Source of the DNA: JBBRCE01 sp038205115
GTDB taxonomy: Bacteria > Planctomycetota > Planctomycetia > Pirellulales > JBBRCE01
Direction: 5' to 3'
Length of the DNA stretch: 64,000 nucleotides
NCBI GenBank assembly: GCA_038205115.1
Contig: JBBRCE010000024.1
Coordinates: 1-64,000 of the forward strand
Shown here: in pieces, positions 28,582 to 37,013 of the stretch
How the letters are laid out: each line of letters begins with the position of its first letter
Numbering within the stretch: position 1 is the first letter of the stretch
Position numbers and translations under genes: made by a program
The notes under the pieces: model-generated
Databases searched by the model: none
Told to the model about the DNA's origin: nothing
Seen by the model: the letters and a program-made list of their open reading frames with translations, nothing else

Positions 28582-29345
28582 TGTTGACGGTTACGGGGTA
28601 AAGGGCAATGGTGCGGCTTCCGCAAACATCGAAATTCGATTCAAACAATTGCGATGCTATCTTCAATTGCCGGCGGCAAACGACAAGGGCCGAGCAATCG
28701 TCGCGGCCAGTTGGCCACTTATTGCAACCGCCGATTGAGAAATGCCGGTTGTCTGCGTTACCGAATCGATCAAAAAGAGCGGGCTGGAGCGGGATGACCG
28801 CAGGGCGAGAAGTCAGAAACGCAACTGGCGACCCAAATCGCCGCGAGGGAAGCACCGCCCCGCCGTTGGTTTCGTATTCGCGTCCCGAGCATCTCGCTCG
28901 CAGCCCGATTAGCAAGAAGTCGATGCACGGCAGTTCGAACGATCAAACTGCAGCGCCAATCCAATCTGCCGCGCCGACCATCCTAGTCGCTGCGACAAAC
29001 CTATTCATCGTATCGAGAGCGATCCATTGTTTGCGAATTCGCGGAATGGACGGAAATTTCCAACCTTTCCGCGTTGCAGCTTGCGCGGTTGCAGCGGTCG
29101 TGCCGGTCGAGAGGAATTCTGCCGCTGCATCAGCCAGCCGAAGACAAACCGAAAATGACAAAATCTCGAACAACAAACGCACTTTGGTTGTGATTGAGTT
29201 GACGTAATTGGAAATCGTCGGCCCTCCGTGGTTCTGCAAGCTTGACAATCCGACCCTGGAATAGCTAGATTGCCCTGCTGGCAATTCCCGTTGCCGAAAC
29301 CTGTTGCGCCGTTTTTGGCGCGGCCCTCACGCGGCTGCCGCACTC
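28582..29345. other. Divergent intergenic region of about 760 bp
   Basis: I see no gene that I can support. A 199-codon plus-strand frame at 28608-29207 has a random composition (many Arg, Ser, Cys, no domain). The tex promoter candidate at 29242-29271 lies at the right end. No repeat or RNA gene is recognised in the rest, which is an unusually long non-coding gap for this window. Confidence 0.45.
29242..29271 (+). promoter_or_regulatory. Candidate sigma70 promoter of tex
   Basis: TTGACA (29242-29247) matches the -35 consensus fully. After 18 bases follows TAGATT (29266-29271), matching the -10 box in four of six positions. Transcription would start about 70 bases ahead of the tex ATG. Confidence 0.55.
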
Positions 29346-32300
29346 ATGTCCACCATCAGTATTGATCTCGGTCAGGTCGCGCGCGGCATTAACTTGCCCG
29401 CCAACCAGATCGAAAGCGTAGTTCGCCTGCTCGACGCCGGCAACACGATCCCGTTCATCACACGCTATCGTAAAGATCAGACGGGTGGCCTGGACGAAGA
29501 GCAGCTTCGCGAGATCGAATCGCGCGTGGCCCGGCTCAGGATGCTGGCCGAACGCAAACAGATCATCTTGCGATCGATCGAAGGTCAGGGCAAGCTCACG
29601 CCGGAGTTGGCCAAGCAAATCGATCAGGCAGACAGCATCAAGCGGCTGGAAGATTTGTACCTGCCGTTCAAGCCCAAGAAGCAGTCGCTCGCCACGCTGG
29701 CCCGCGAACGTGCGCTGGAACCGCTGGCCGCAGAAATGCTGTCGGCCAGCCCTGCGGCACTTGATCTCGATCAACGCGCCCGCGACTTTATCAATCCGGA
29801 CAAGCAAATCCATACGATTGCCGACGCACTGCTGGGCGTGGGGCACATCATCGCCGAAGACTTCAGCGAACGGGCAGACCTGCGCGGACGGTTGCGTAAG
29901 ATTTACAAGCGCACCGGTCAGTTGGTCAGCACCAAAATCGGCAAGCCAGAGAAGTCTGACAGAATTGAGCCGGCCGTCGCGGCCGTATCGCTGGCCGCGA
30001 GTGGCGAAACCGTTGCCGCCGCGCATCAGCATTTGGGAATGGTGCAAACGGCCATCGACTTTGATGCCGTGGCCGATGGCGCTTCGCCAGCGTCCGCACT
30101 GCCAGTGCCCGCACCGCACACGGCCGCGCCAGCCGCTGGCCATGCCGCGCCTGCGGTTGAGTTGCCGCTGGCCGGCGAGGAAAACCACGTTCCGGCTACT
30201 GAGCAGCCAACCGTTGTTCAACCGGCCTCCGCGGACGTCACACATGTCGTTTCGCCTGTGACGCAATTGGTCGATACGCCGCACGTCGCCCAGACCATTG
30301 TGCCGGCGCATCAAGTTGAGCAAGCGGCCAGCCTGGTGGTCGAACAGGCTGCCGGCGAAGTTCCGGTCGAAATCGCTCCGGAACATCCGCCAACACCGGC
30401 CACTGCGGAACCCGCAATAGAGTCCCAGGCCGCTTCAATTCCCGCTGCGGCGGTGGCCAAGTCGGTCAAGCCAGGCGATAAGAAGCGCTCAAAAGATCGC
30501 GACAAAGAGAAAGAAAAAGAAGACGAAGGCAAAGAATTCCGCGATTACTTCGATTACAAAGAGCAACTTGGTCGTGTGCCGCCGCATCGCGTGCTGGCAA
30601 TCAACCGGGGCGAAAAAGCCAAAGTGCTCCGTGTCAAAATCGAAGTCGACACCGACGAAATTTTTGCCGCCACGGAAGAAATGCTCGTCCCCGCTGGGCA
30701 TCCCCATGCCGATTTCCTCCGCGGCTGTGCGCGCGACGCTTTAGCGCGGTTGGTGCTACCGAGCCTGGAGCGCGAAATTCGTCGCGAGCTGACGGAAAAC
30801 GCGGAAACACACGCCGTCGATATTTTCGCCCGCAACCTGCGTAAGTTGTTGCTGCAAGCGCCAATCCGCGGCAAGCGGTTGCTGGCGGTTGATCCGGGCT
30901 TCAAAAGCGGCTGCAAGCTGGCTGTGCTCGACGAATTCGGCAAGCTGCTCGATCACGGCGTGGTGCACATTGTGGGCAAGCCCGAACGACTCGCCGCGGC
31001 CAAGGCCAAGATTGTCGAGATGGTCAAGCAGCACGCGCTCACGGCCATCGCCATCGGCAACGGCACCGCCTGTCGCGAGACCGAAGAGATTATTGCTGAA
31101 CTGCTGGCCAGCGACGACCTCAAGGATACGGGTTGCGCCTACGCGATTGTCAACGAAGCTGGCGCCAGCGTTTATTCGACTAGCCCACTGGGCCGTGAAG
31201 AATTTCCGACTTACGACGCCACGTTGCGCGGCGCGATTTCGATTGGCCGCCGACTGCAAGATCCGCTGAGCGAACTGGTTAAGATCGACCCTGCCAGCAT
31301 CGGCGTCGGACTGTACCAGCATGACGTCAAGGCCAAGCACTTGCGGGTCTCGCTGGATGCTGTGGTCGAGTCGTGCGTGAACTATGTGGGCGTGGATTTG
31401 AACACGGCCAGCCCAGTGTTGTTGCGTTACGTGTCGGGTCTGAATCAGCTCACCGCGCGGCGGTTGTACGATTATCGGATTGCCAACGGACCGTTTCATA
31501 ATCGCGAGCAATTGCGTGAAGTGCCCGGCTTTGGCGAAGCGACTTTCGTGCAAGCGGCCGGTTTTTTGAAGATCACCGGCGGTGACAATGCGCTGGACAC
31601 AACCTGGATTCATCCGGAAAGTTACGACGTCGCCCGCCGCGCTCTGGAACGGTTGGAGGCTTCGGTCGCCGATCTGAATTCCAAAGAGAGCATTGCCGCG
31701 TTGGCCGACCGCGTTGCTAAGTTGCAACTCGAACCGTTGGCCGGCGAACTGCAAGTTGGCACGCGGTCGCTTTCGGATATTGTCAGCCAATTCACGCGTC
31801 CGGGCCGCGACCCGCGTGAAGATTTGCCGCTGCCGATGTTCAAGAAGGGCATCCTCAAGCTCGAAGATCTCGAGCCGGCCATGGAACTCAACGGTTGCGT
31901 GCTGAATGTCGTCGATTTTGGCGCGTTCGTCGATATCGGCTTGCACGATAGCGGCCTGGTGCATGTCAGCCAACTGGCCAACAAGTTCGTTCGCGACCCG
32001 CACGAAGTGGTTTCGGTAGGCGATGTCGTCAAGGTTTGGGTGCTCGAGATCGATAAAGGCCGACGTCGCGTATCGCTGACCATGATTCCACCTGGCACGC
32101 CTCGGCCGCAAGCGCCGCAGCGTCGCCGTTCGCCAGAAGGCCAACCGGTCGAAGGCGGCGCGCCGCAGGGCAATCGGCCGCCACGTCCTCCGCGACCTGC
32201 CCGCCCACGACCCGAACGCCCTGCCCAACCGGCTGGTCAAGAAGGCGCGCCGGCCGGCACTGGCAAACCACCGTTCAATCGTCCGCCGCGTGGCGGCAAG

Positions 32301-32531
32301 CCCAGCTACGGCCGGCCGCAACAAGGCGGTCGCCCGCAACAGAGTCAGCATAGCGCGCCACGTCCGCAAGGACCAAAACCCAAGCCGAAGCCAGTTGTCC
32401 CGCTGACCGATGCTATGAAGAAGGGCGCCGAGCCATTGCGAACTTTCGGCGATCTGATGCAATTCTATCAGCAGAAAAAGTCCGACGATCCGACCGATCA
32501 GCCGCCCGGCGGCGAGAGCAAGGATAAGTAA
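29346..32531 (+). CDS. tex: Tex-family S1 RNA-binding protein with a large inserted linker
   Basis: A 1061-residue protein starting at ATG giving MSTISIDLGQ. Order: N-terminal helical Tex domain (to about 198), an insertion of about 195 residues very rich in Ala, Pro and Val and ending in a KRSKDRDKEKEKEDEGK stretch (about 200-394), the RuvC-like YqgF domain (LLAVDPGFKSGCKLAV), helix-hairpin-helix part (SGLNQLTARRLYDYR, EVPGFGEATF), and the S1 domain (NGCVLNVVDFGAFVDIGLHD). A Pro/Arg/Gly-rich tail of about 120 residues follows. Tex binds nucleic acid and affects transcription. Relatives are about 720-780 residues long, so the insert and tail are the oddities. Confidence 0.92.
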   Translation: MSTISIDLGQVARGINLPANQIESVVRLLDAGNTIPFITRYRKDQTGGLDEEQLREIESRVARLRMLAERKQIILRSIEGQGKLTPELAKQIDQADSIKRLEDLYLPFKPKKQSLATLARERALEPLAAEMLSASPAALDLDQRARDFINPDKQIHTIADALLGVGHIIAEDFSERADLRGRLRKIYKRTGQLVSTKIGKPEKSDRIEPAVAAVSLAASGETVAAAHQHLGMVQTAIDFDAVADGASPASALPVPAPHTAAPAAGHAAPAVELPLAGEENHVPATEQPTVVQPASADVTHVVSPVTQLVDTPHVAQTIVPAHQVEQAASLVVEQAAGEVPVEIAPEHPPTPATAEPAIESQAASIPAAAVAKSVKPGDKKRSKDRDKEKEKEDEGKEFRDYFDYKEQLGRVPPHRVLAINRGEKAKVLRVKIEVDTDEIFAATEEMLVPAGHPHADFLRGCARDALARLVLPSLEREIRRELTENAETHAVDIFARNLRKLLLQAPIRGKRLLAVDPGFKSGCKLAVLDEFGKLLDHGVVHIVGKPERLAAAKAKIVEMVKQHALTAIAIGNGTACRETEEIIAELLASDDLKDTGCAYAIVNEAGASVYSTSPLGREEFPTYDATLRGAISIGRRLQDPLSELVKIDPASIGVGLYQHDVKAKHLRVSLDAVVESCVNYVGVDLNTASPVLLRYVSGLNQLTARRLYDYRIANGPFHNREQLREVPGFGEATFVQAAGFLKITGGDNALDTTWIHPESYDVARRALERLEASVADLNSKESIAALADRVAKLQLEPLAGELQVGTRSLSDIVSQFTRPGRDPREDLPLPMFKKGILKLEDLEPAMELNGCVLNVVDFGAFVDIGLHDSGLVHVSQLANKFVRDPHEVVSVGDVVKVWVLEIDKGRRRVSLTMIPPGTPRPQAPQRRRSPEGQPVEGGAPQGNRPPRPPRPARPRPERPAQPAGQEGAPAGTGKPPFNRPPRGGKPSYGRPQQGGRPQQSQHSAPRPQGPKPKPKPVVPLTDAMKKGAEPLRTFGDLMQFYQQKKSDDPTDQPPGGESKDK

Positions 32532-32715
32532 ACTGGCTTTTCGCGAGCCAAGGCTGACGCAGCGAAAAATTGTCGATTGGCGATCCCCGGCGTATACTTC
32601 CGTATCGAGCCGACGTCGATCAATTCGAATCGGTTCGATACAGCCGCACGGTCTGCTCGGAATGCAGTTGACTGCGGCAATTTCTCCAAGAATTTTTCCA
32701 TTTGGGGTCTACGGC

Positions 32716-33735
32716 ATGTCGCGAAAAATCCATGTTTTTCTCTCAACCTTGGCGCTGGTTGCCGCTCGCGGCGCGCAATTGTTCGCAGCCGAGCCAGCAA
32801 AACCGGGCGAGGTGACAGCGCCTGCTGCCAATCAAGCTGCCGAAAAACTGTTTCTTCGCGTCACGCGCGACGACAACAAGAAGCCGCAGGCCATGGAAAC
32901 GTCGATCGTACGCTACGTTCCCAAGGATCCGAAAGATCCCAAGACTGCCGGCCTGAGCGTGGAACTGGTGTCGGCCGTGCATGTCGGAGAAAAAGGCTAT
33001 TACGAGCAACTCAACAAGCAGTTCGAAAAGTACGACGCACTGCTGTTCGAACTGGTCGCCAAAGAAGGCACCAAGATTCCTAAGGGTGGCGGCGAACGCC
33101 GAGCGGGCGGCAATCCGGTCTCCATGTTGCAAAACGGCATGAAAAGCATTCTCAACCTGGAATATCAACTGACCGAAGTCGACTACACCAAGCCGAACTT
33201 CGTGCATGCCGATCTTTCGCCCGACGAATTTGCCAAATCGATGGAGCGCCGTGGCGAATCGTTCTGGACGATCTTCATGCAGTTGATGGCCCAGGGCATG
33301 GCCCGCGCCAAACCCGACGACGCCGGCAGTTCGGAGGCGGACTTGGTCATGGCTCTGTTCGACAAGAACCGTGCCATCAAGCTCAAGATCATCGTGGCCG
33401 AACAGTTCGAAGATCTCGACTCGACGATGGTCGCCTTCAATGGGCCCGATGGTTCGACACTCATCACCGAGCGCAATAAGGCAGCGTTGGCCGTGCTGAA
33501 AAAGCAAATCGATGGCGGCAAAAAGAAGATCGGAATTTTTTACGGCGCCGGTCACATGAGCGACATGTCGGAGCGGCTGGAAAAGGAATTTGGCCTGCAG
33601 CGCGAAAGCACGCGTTGGCTAACCGCCTGGGACTTGAAATTGCCGCCCAAAGTGAAGGCACCCGCTAAGAATCAAGAGGTGCCGATCATTCTGCCCGTCA
33701 CGAAGCCTACGGAACAGCCGGCCACGCAAAAGTAG
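32716..33735 (+). CDS. Exported TraB/TIKI-like protein
   Basis: A 339-residue protein starting at ATG giving MSRKIHVFLS, with a signal peptide ending near FAAEP (residue 25). Signs of the TraB/PrgY/TIKI superfamily: SAVHVGEKGYY with His89, the acidic FELV (Glu112), and near the C-terminus a conserved GAGHMSD with His280. In TIKI and related proteins two His and a Glu form a metalloprotease-like site. The family otherwise includes a pheromone shutdown protein and GumN. The Lys/Pro/Thr-rich tail is probably flexible. Function in this organism unknown. It is followed by the short SecA gene. Confidence 0.7.
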   Translation: MSRKIHVFLSTLALVAARGAQLFAAEPAKPGEVTAPAANQAAEKLFLRVTRDDNKKPQAMETSIVRYVPKDPKDPKTAGLSVELVSAVHVGEKGYYEQLNKQFEKYDALLFELVAKEGTKIPKGGGERRAGGNPVSMLQNGMKSILNLEYQLTEVDYTKPNFVHADLSPDEFAKSMERRGESFWTIFMQLMAQGMARAKPDDAGSSEADLVMALFDKNRAIKLKIIVAEQFEDLDSTMVAFNGPDGSTLITERNKAALAVLKKQIDGGKKKIGIFYGAGHMSDMSERLEKEFGLQRESTRWLTAWDLKLPPKVKAPAKNQEVPIILPVTKPTEQPATQK

Positions 33736-33880
33736 CACAGCGTGCGGCGGACAATGCTCTCTGAAATGCCGGCGGCATAGCTGCGATTGACTTTCGCGAT
33801 TGCCGCGCCGGCGGTGGCACCGCATAATCAGAGTTGGGCTCGAATTCCGAGTCGCAACTTGCTCTTCGCCGACTGCATTC

Positions 33881-35827
33881 ATGTCGTTCGTCAATAAATC
33901 GTTCGATTATTTTCGCTCGCTCACCAGCAGCGTTCAAAAACAATACGCCTCGACATTGGCGCGCGTCAACGAAATCGAGCCGCGCGCCATGGCCTTGTCG
34001 GATAGTGACCTGCGTCGCGAGAGCTTATCGCTGCGCTATCGCGCTAAAAGCGGTGAGTCGCTGACGCAGTTGCTGCCCGAGGCTTATGCTTTGGTACGCG
34101 AGGCGGGCCGACGGACGATGAACATGCGTCATTACGATGTGCAAATTCTCGGCGGCATCGTCATTCACCACCGCGCCATCGCCGAAATGCGCACCGGCGA
34201 AGGCAAAACGCTGACCGCTACGCTGCCGCTGTATCTCAACGCGCTGATTGGCAAAGGCGCTCACCTGGTGACTGTCAACGACTATCTGGCCAAGCGCGAC
34301 ATGGAGTGGATGAGCCCCATTTACCGCGTACTCGGCATGGAGGTGGGACTGATTCAAACGCAGATGCGTTCGCCAGATCGCCGCAAAGCCTACGCCTGCG
34401 ACGTCACCTACGGCACGGCCAAAGAGTTGGGCTTCGATTTTCTCCGCGACCGCTTGCTGTTGCGACAAATTTCCAGCGGGCAGGGCAGCTTTCTCGATGG
34501 CATGCTCGGCCGCGGCACCCAGGGTGGTGGCGGCGGCGAGCAGCCTGTGCAACGCAACGCCTATTTTGCCTTGGTCGACGAGGCCGATAGTATTTTGATC
34601 GACGAAGCCCGCACGCCGCTGATCATCAGCGCGTTGCCGACCGAAGAAGAGCAGTTGGAGGTGGCTTGCTACCTGTGGAGCGCGGAGGTGGCGCACCAGT
34701 TCACGGAAGAAGACGATTACGAGTACGAAGAAGATAAGAAGCAAGTGGAATTGACCAGCGACGGCCGCAAGAAAGTTCGCACGCTGCCGAAGCCCAGTTC
34801 GCTCGATTCGGTGGGCATGACCGATATTTATACTTTTGTCGAGCGTGCCATCCGCGTCGAGCGAGACTACATCCGCGATCGACAGTATGTGTGTCGCGAC
34901 GGCGAAATTGTGATTGTCGACGAATTCACCGGCCGCTTGGGCGAGGGCCGCAAATGGCGCGACGGCATCCACCAGGCCGTCGAGGCCAAAGAACACTTGG
35001 AAGTGACCGTCGCCACGGGTCAGGCCGCGCGGGTGACCATTCAGGATTTCTTCATTCGCTATAAACATCTGGCCGGCATGACCGGCACCGCGCGAACCTC
35101 CGCGCATGAGCTAAAAAAGATTTACCGGCTGCGCGTGGTCAGCATGCCCAGCAATAAACCGCTGTTGCGAATTCGCTTACCGGAAATCGTGTTTGGCAAT
35201 GAAGACGCCAAGTGGGATGCCATCGTGGGCGAAGTTCAGCAAATGCACCAACTTGGTCGCCCGGTGCTGATTGGCACGCGGTCGATCGATAAGTCGGAGT
35301 TGCTGTCGTCGCGTTTGCAGGCGGCTGGCGTGCCGCACGAAGTTCTGAACGCCAATTTGATTGCCCGCGAGGCGGAAATCGTCTCGCACGCGGGCGAACG
35401 CGGACGCGTGACCGTTTCGACCAATATGGCCGGCCGTGGTACGGACATCAAACTTGGTCCCGGCGTGGAAGAACTCGGCGGGCTGCATGTCATTATCACA
35501 GAAATGCACGACTCGGCCCGCATCGACTGGCAGTTGATCGGTCGCTGCAGTCGCCAAGGCGATCCGGGCACCTTCCGTTACTTTCTAGCGCTCGACGACG
35601 AAATTCTCGGTTCTGGCCTGGGCATCAAAAAAGGCAAATCTCTGGAAGATCAAGGTGTCGACAGCCGCGCAATGCACAACGGTCAACTGACGCTGTTTTA
35701 CAAGGCGCAAAAGAAAATCGAACGCAAGCATTTTCGCGATCGCAAGGTGCTGCTGCACCATGAGAAGGAGCGGACGAAGATGCAAACGCAGATGGGGCAG
35801 GATCCCTATCTCGACACGCCAGGGTAA
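33881..35827 (+). CDS. Short SecA-like translocase ATPase paralogue
   Basis: A 648-residue protein starting at ATG giving MSFVNKSFDY. It has both SecA motor halves: Walker A MRTGEGKT at 103-110, the DEVD-like box VDEADSILIDEARTPLI at about 232-248, VDEFTGRLGEGRKW, the gating TGTA box (MTGTART), and TNMAGRGTDIKLGPGV with QLIGRCSRQGDPG in the second motor domain. A Gly-rich insert lies at about 214-219. Full SecA has 800-1000 residues; here the helical scaffold/wing region is reduced to about 50 residues and the C-terminal zinc motif is absent. It may be an accessory SecA2-type motor; the main SecA should lie elsewhere. Confidence 0.85.
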   Translation: MSFVNKSFDYFRSLTSSVQKQYASTLARVNEIEPRAMALSDSDLRRESLSLRYRAKSGESLTQLLPEAYALVREAGRRTMNMRHYDVQILGGIVIHHRAIAEMRTGEGKTLTATLPLYLNALIGKGAHLVTVNDYLAKRDMEWMSPIYRVLGMEVGLIQTQMRSPDRRKAYACDVTYGTAKELGFDFLRDRLLLRQISSGQGSFLDGMLGRGTQGGGGGEQPVQRNAYFALVDEADSILIDEARTPLIISALPTEEEQLEVACYLWSAEVAHQFTEEDDYEYEEDKKQVELTSDGRKKVRTLPKPSSLDSVGMTDIYTFVERAIRVERDYIRDRQYVCRDGEIVIVDEFTGRLGEGRKWRDGIHQAVEAKEHLEVTVATGQAARVTIQDFFIRYKHLAGMTGTARTSAHELKKIYRLRVVSMPSNKPLLRIRLPEIVFGNEDAKWDAIVGEVQQMHQLGRPVLIGTRSIDKSELLSSRLQAAGVPHEVLNANLIAREAEIVSHAGERGRVTVSTNMAGRGTDIKLGPGVEELGGLHVIITEMHDSARIDWQLIGRCSRQGDPGTFRYFLALDDEILGSGLGIKKGKSLEDQGVDSRAMHNGQLTLFYKAQKKIERKHFRDRKVLLHHEKERTKMQTQMGQDPYLDTPG

Positions 35828-35897
35828 ATCTGCTGCTGCACGGCGAGAATTGTGCATTTCAGCGCGGCTGGTGCGAATCGCGGCGGCTCGCCCGTTG

Positions 35898-35958
35898 CCG
35901 ATGCTGCCAGCATCGGTCGATTCGCCGATTCGCAACTCTGCCGACGCAGGCTGCGTCG
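35898..35958. terminator. Two perfect hairpins between convergent genes
   Basis: CCGATGCT-GCC-AGCATCGG (35898-35916) has an 8-bp stem, and CGACGCA-GGC-TGCGTCG (35942-35958) a 7-bp stem. They lie between the stops of the short secA and fmdB. There is no clear T-tract, so they may stop transcription with help or protect both mRNA ends. Confidence 0.5.
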
Positions 35959-35980
35959 CCCACGAATCGGGGACGCAGCG

Positions 35981-36376
35981 TTATTTCTTGGGCTTTTTGG
36001 GCGAGGACTTCGACTTGCTTTCCGAACCCGAAGATTCCGAACGCGAAGATTCGGACTTGGGCGATTCAGACTTAGCGCTCTCCGATTTTGGTGCTTCGGA
36101 CTTGGGGCTATCGGCTTTCGATTCGCCGCTGGACGAACTGGCGGCCGATTCGCTGGAGGATTTATCGGCTGCGGCGCTCTTGTTGTAGGAGTCGCTACGA
36201 TAGTCGGTTTTGTAAAAGCCGGAGCCTTTGAACATGATGGCCGCGCCGGCACCGATCAATCGTCGCAATTTTTTCTTCTTGCACTTAGGGCATTTTTTTT
36301 CCGCCTCGGCGGTGATCGACTGAAACAGTTCGAACTCATGTTTGCAGGCGTCGCAAACGTAATCGTAAGTTGGCAT
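35981..36376 (-). CDS. FmdB-family zinc ribbon protein with Ser/Lys/Glu-rich tail
   Basis: A 131-residue protein starting at ATG giving MPTYDYVCDACKHEF. The FmdB/CxxC_CxxC_SSSS zinc ribbon has its two Cys pairs in CDAC (8-11) and CPKC (29-32), followed by RLIGAGAAIMFKGSGFYKTDY, typical of the family. After residue 62 the tail is only Ser, Lys, Glu, Pro and Ala, with repeated SPKSE-type units, ending in a Lys-Pro cluster. The family is of unknown function and is often near translation or chaperone genes. Here it is the last gene of the chaperone block, 65 bp behind grpE. Confidence 0.85.
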   Translation of the reverse strand: MPTYDYVCDACKHEFELFQSITAEAEKKCPKCKKKKLRRLIGAGAAIMFKGSGFYKTDYRSDSYNKSAAADKSSSESAASSSSGESKADSPKSEAPKSESAKSESPKSESSRSESSGSESKSKSSPKKPKK

Positions 36377-36440
36377 GAAGAACTCGGCGAGCGAAGCGTT
36401 TGAAGCGGCAGGAATGACAATCAACAACGGCGCGCGGCGG

Positions 36441-37013
36441 CTAGGACGATTCCCCAGGCGGCTTGCCGGTGGAGACAATGACTTGCACCGGGCGAACCAC
36501 GCGGTCGTGCAAGAGGAAACCGGTTTGGCCGATGCCCATCACGGTATTGGCCGGATATTGTTCGCTGGCTTGCTGCAAAATGGCCTCGTGCTGGTGCGGG
36601 TCGAACGGCTCGCCCAAGGCATTGATTCGCACGACGTGATGCTTTTTGAGCACGTCTTCGAACTGCTGGGCGACCATGCGAAAACCTTCCAGCAGACTGG
36701 CGGCGTTGCTGGTTTTCGTGCCGGCATCCAACGCGCGTTCGAGATTGTCGATGACCGGCACCACGTCGCGCATCATGGGCATGGCGGCATAGCGCAAGTT
36801 GTCTTCCAGTTCGCGGCGCGAGCGCTTGCGGAAATTGTCGAGCTCGGCCCGTTCGCGCAGCAGTTTGTCGCGGGCTTCGGCCAGTTCGGCGCGGAGCTTC
36901 TCGACTTCGGCCGCGGATTCCTCAGCGTCGGCCGATTCGCGATTCAAGCGCACGCCGGAAACGAGATCGCTGTCGGCGCCGGGATCGTTATTCTTGTTGT
37001 TTGGTTCGGTCAT
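36441..37013 (-). CDS. grpE: GrpE, nucleotide exchange factor of DnaK
   Basis: A 190-residue protein of normal length. Residues 30-75 form the long coiled-coil dimer helix (VEKLRAELAEARDKLLRERAELDNFRKRSRRE), then the four-helix bundle and the beta domain with FDPHQHEAI and GFLLHDRVVRPVQVIVS. GrpE opens DnaK to release ADP. The first 26 bases of the gene overlap the end of dnaJ; the ribosome-binding AGGAG sits inside dnaJ, so translation is probably coupled. dnaK itself is not in this window. Confidence 0.96.
   Translation of the reverse strand: MTEPNNKNNDPGADSDLVSGVRLNRESADAEESAAEVEKLRAELAEARDKLLRERAELDNFRKRSRRELEDNLRYAAMPMMRDVVPVIDNLERALDAGTKTSNAASLLEGFRMVAQQFEDVLKKHHVVRINALGEPFDPHQHEAILQQASEQYPANTVMGIGQTGFLLHDRVVRPVQVIVSTGKPPGESS

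Noticed and set aside
28608..29207. 199-codon plus-strand frame in a gap
   Set aside because: Rich in Arg, Ser and Cys with no helix pattern, signal or ribosome-binding site; not supported as a gene.
30756..32462. 568-codon minus-strand open frame
   Set aside because: It runs opposite tex and has no family motif; tex domains are certain.
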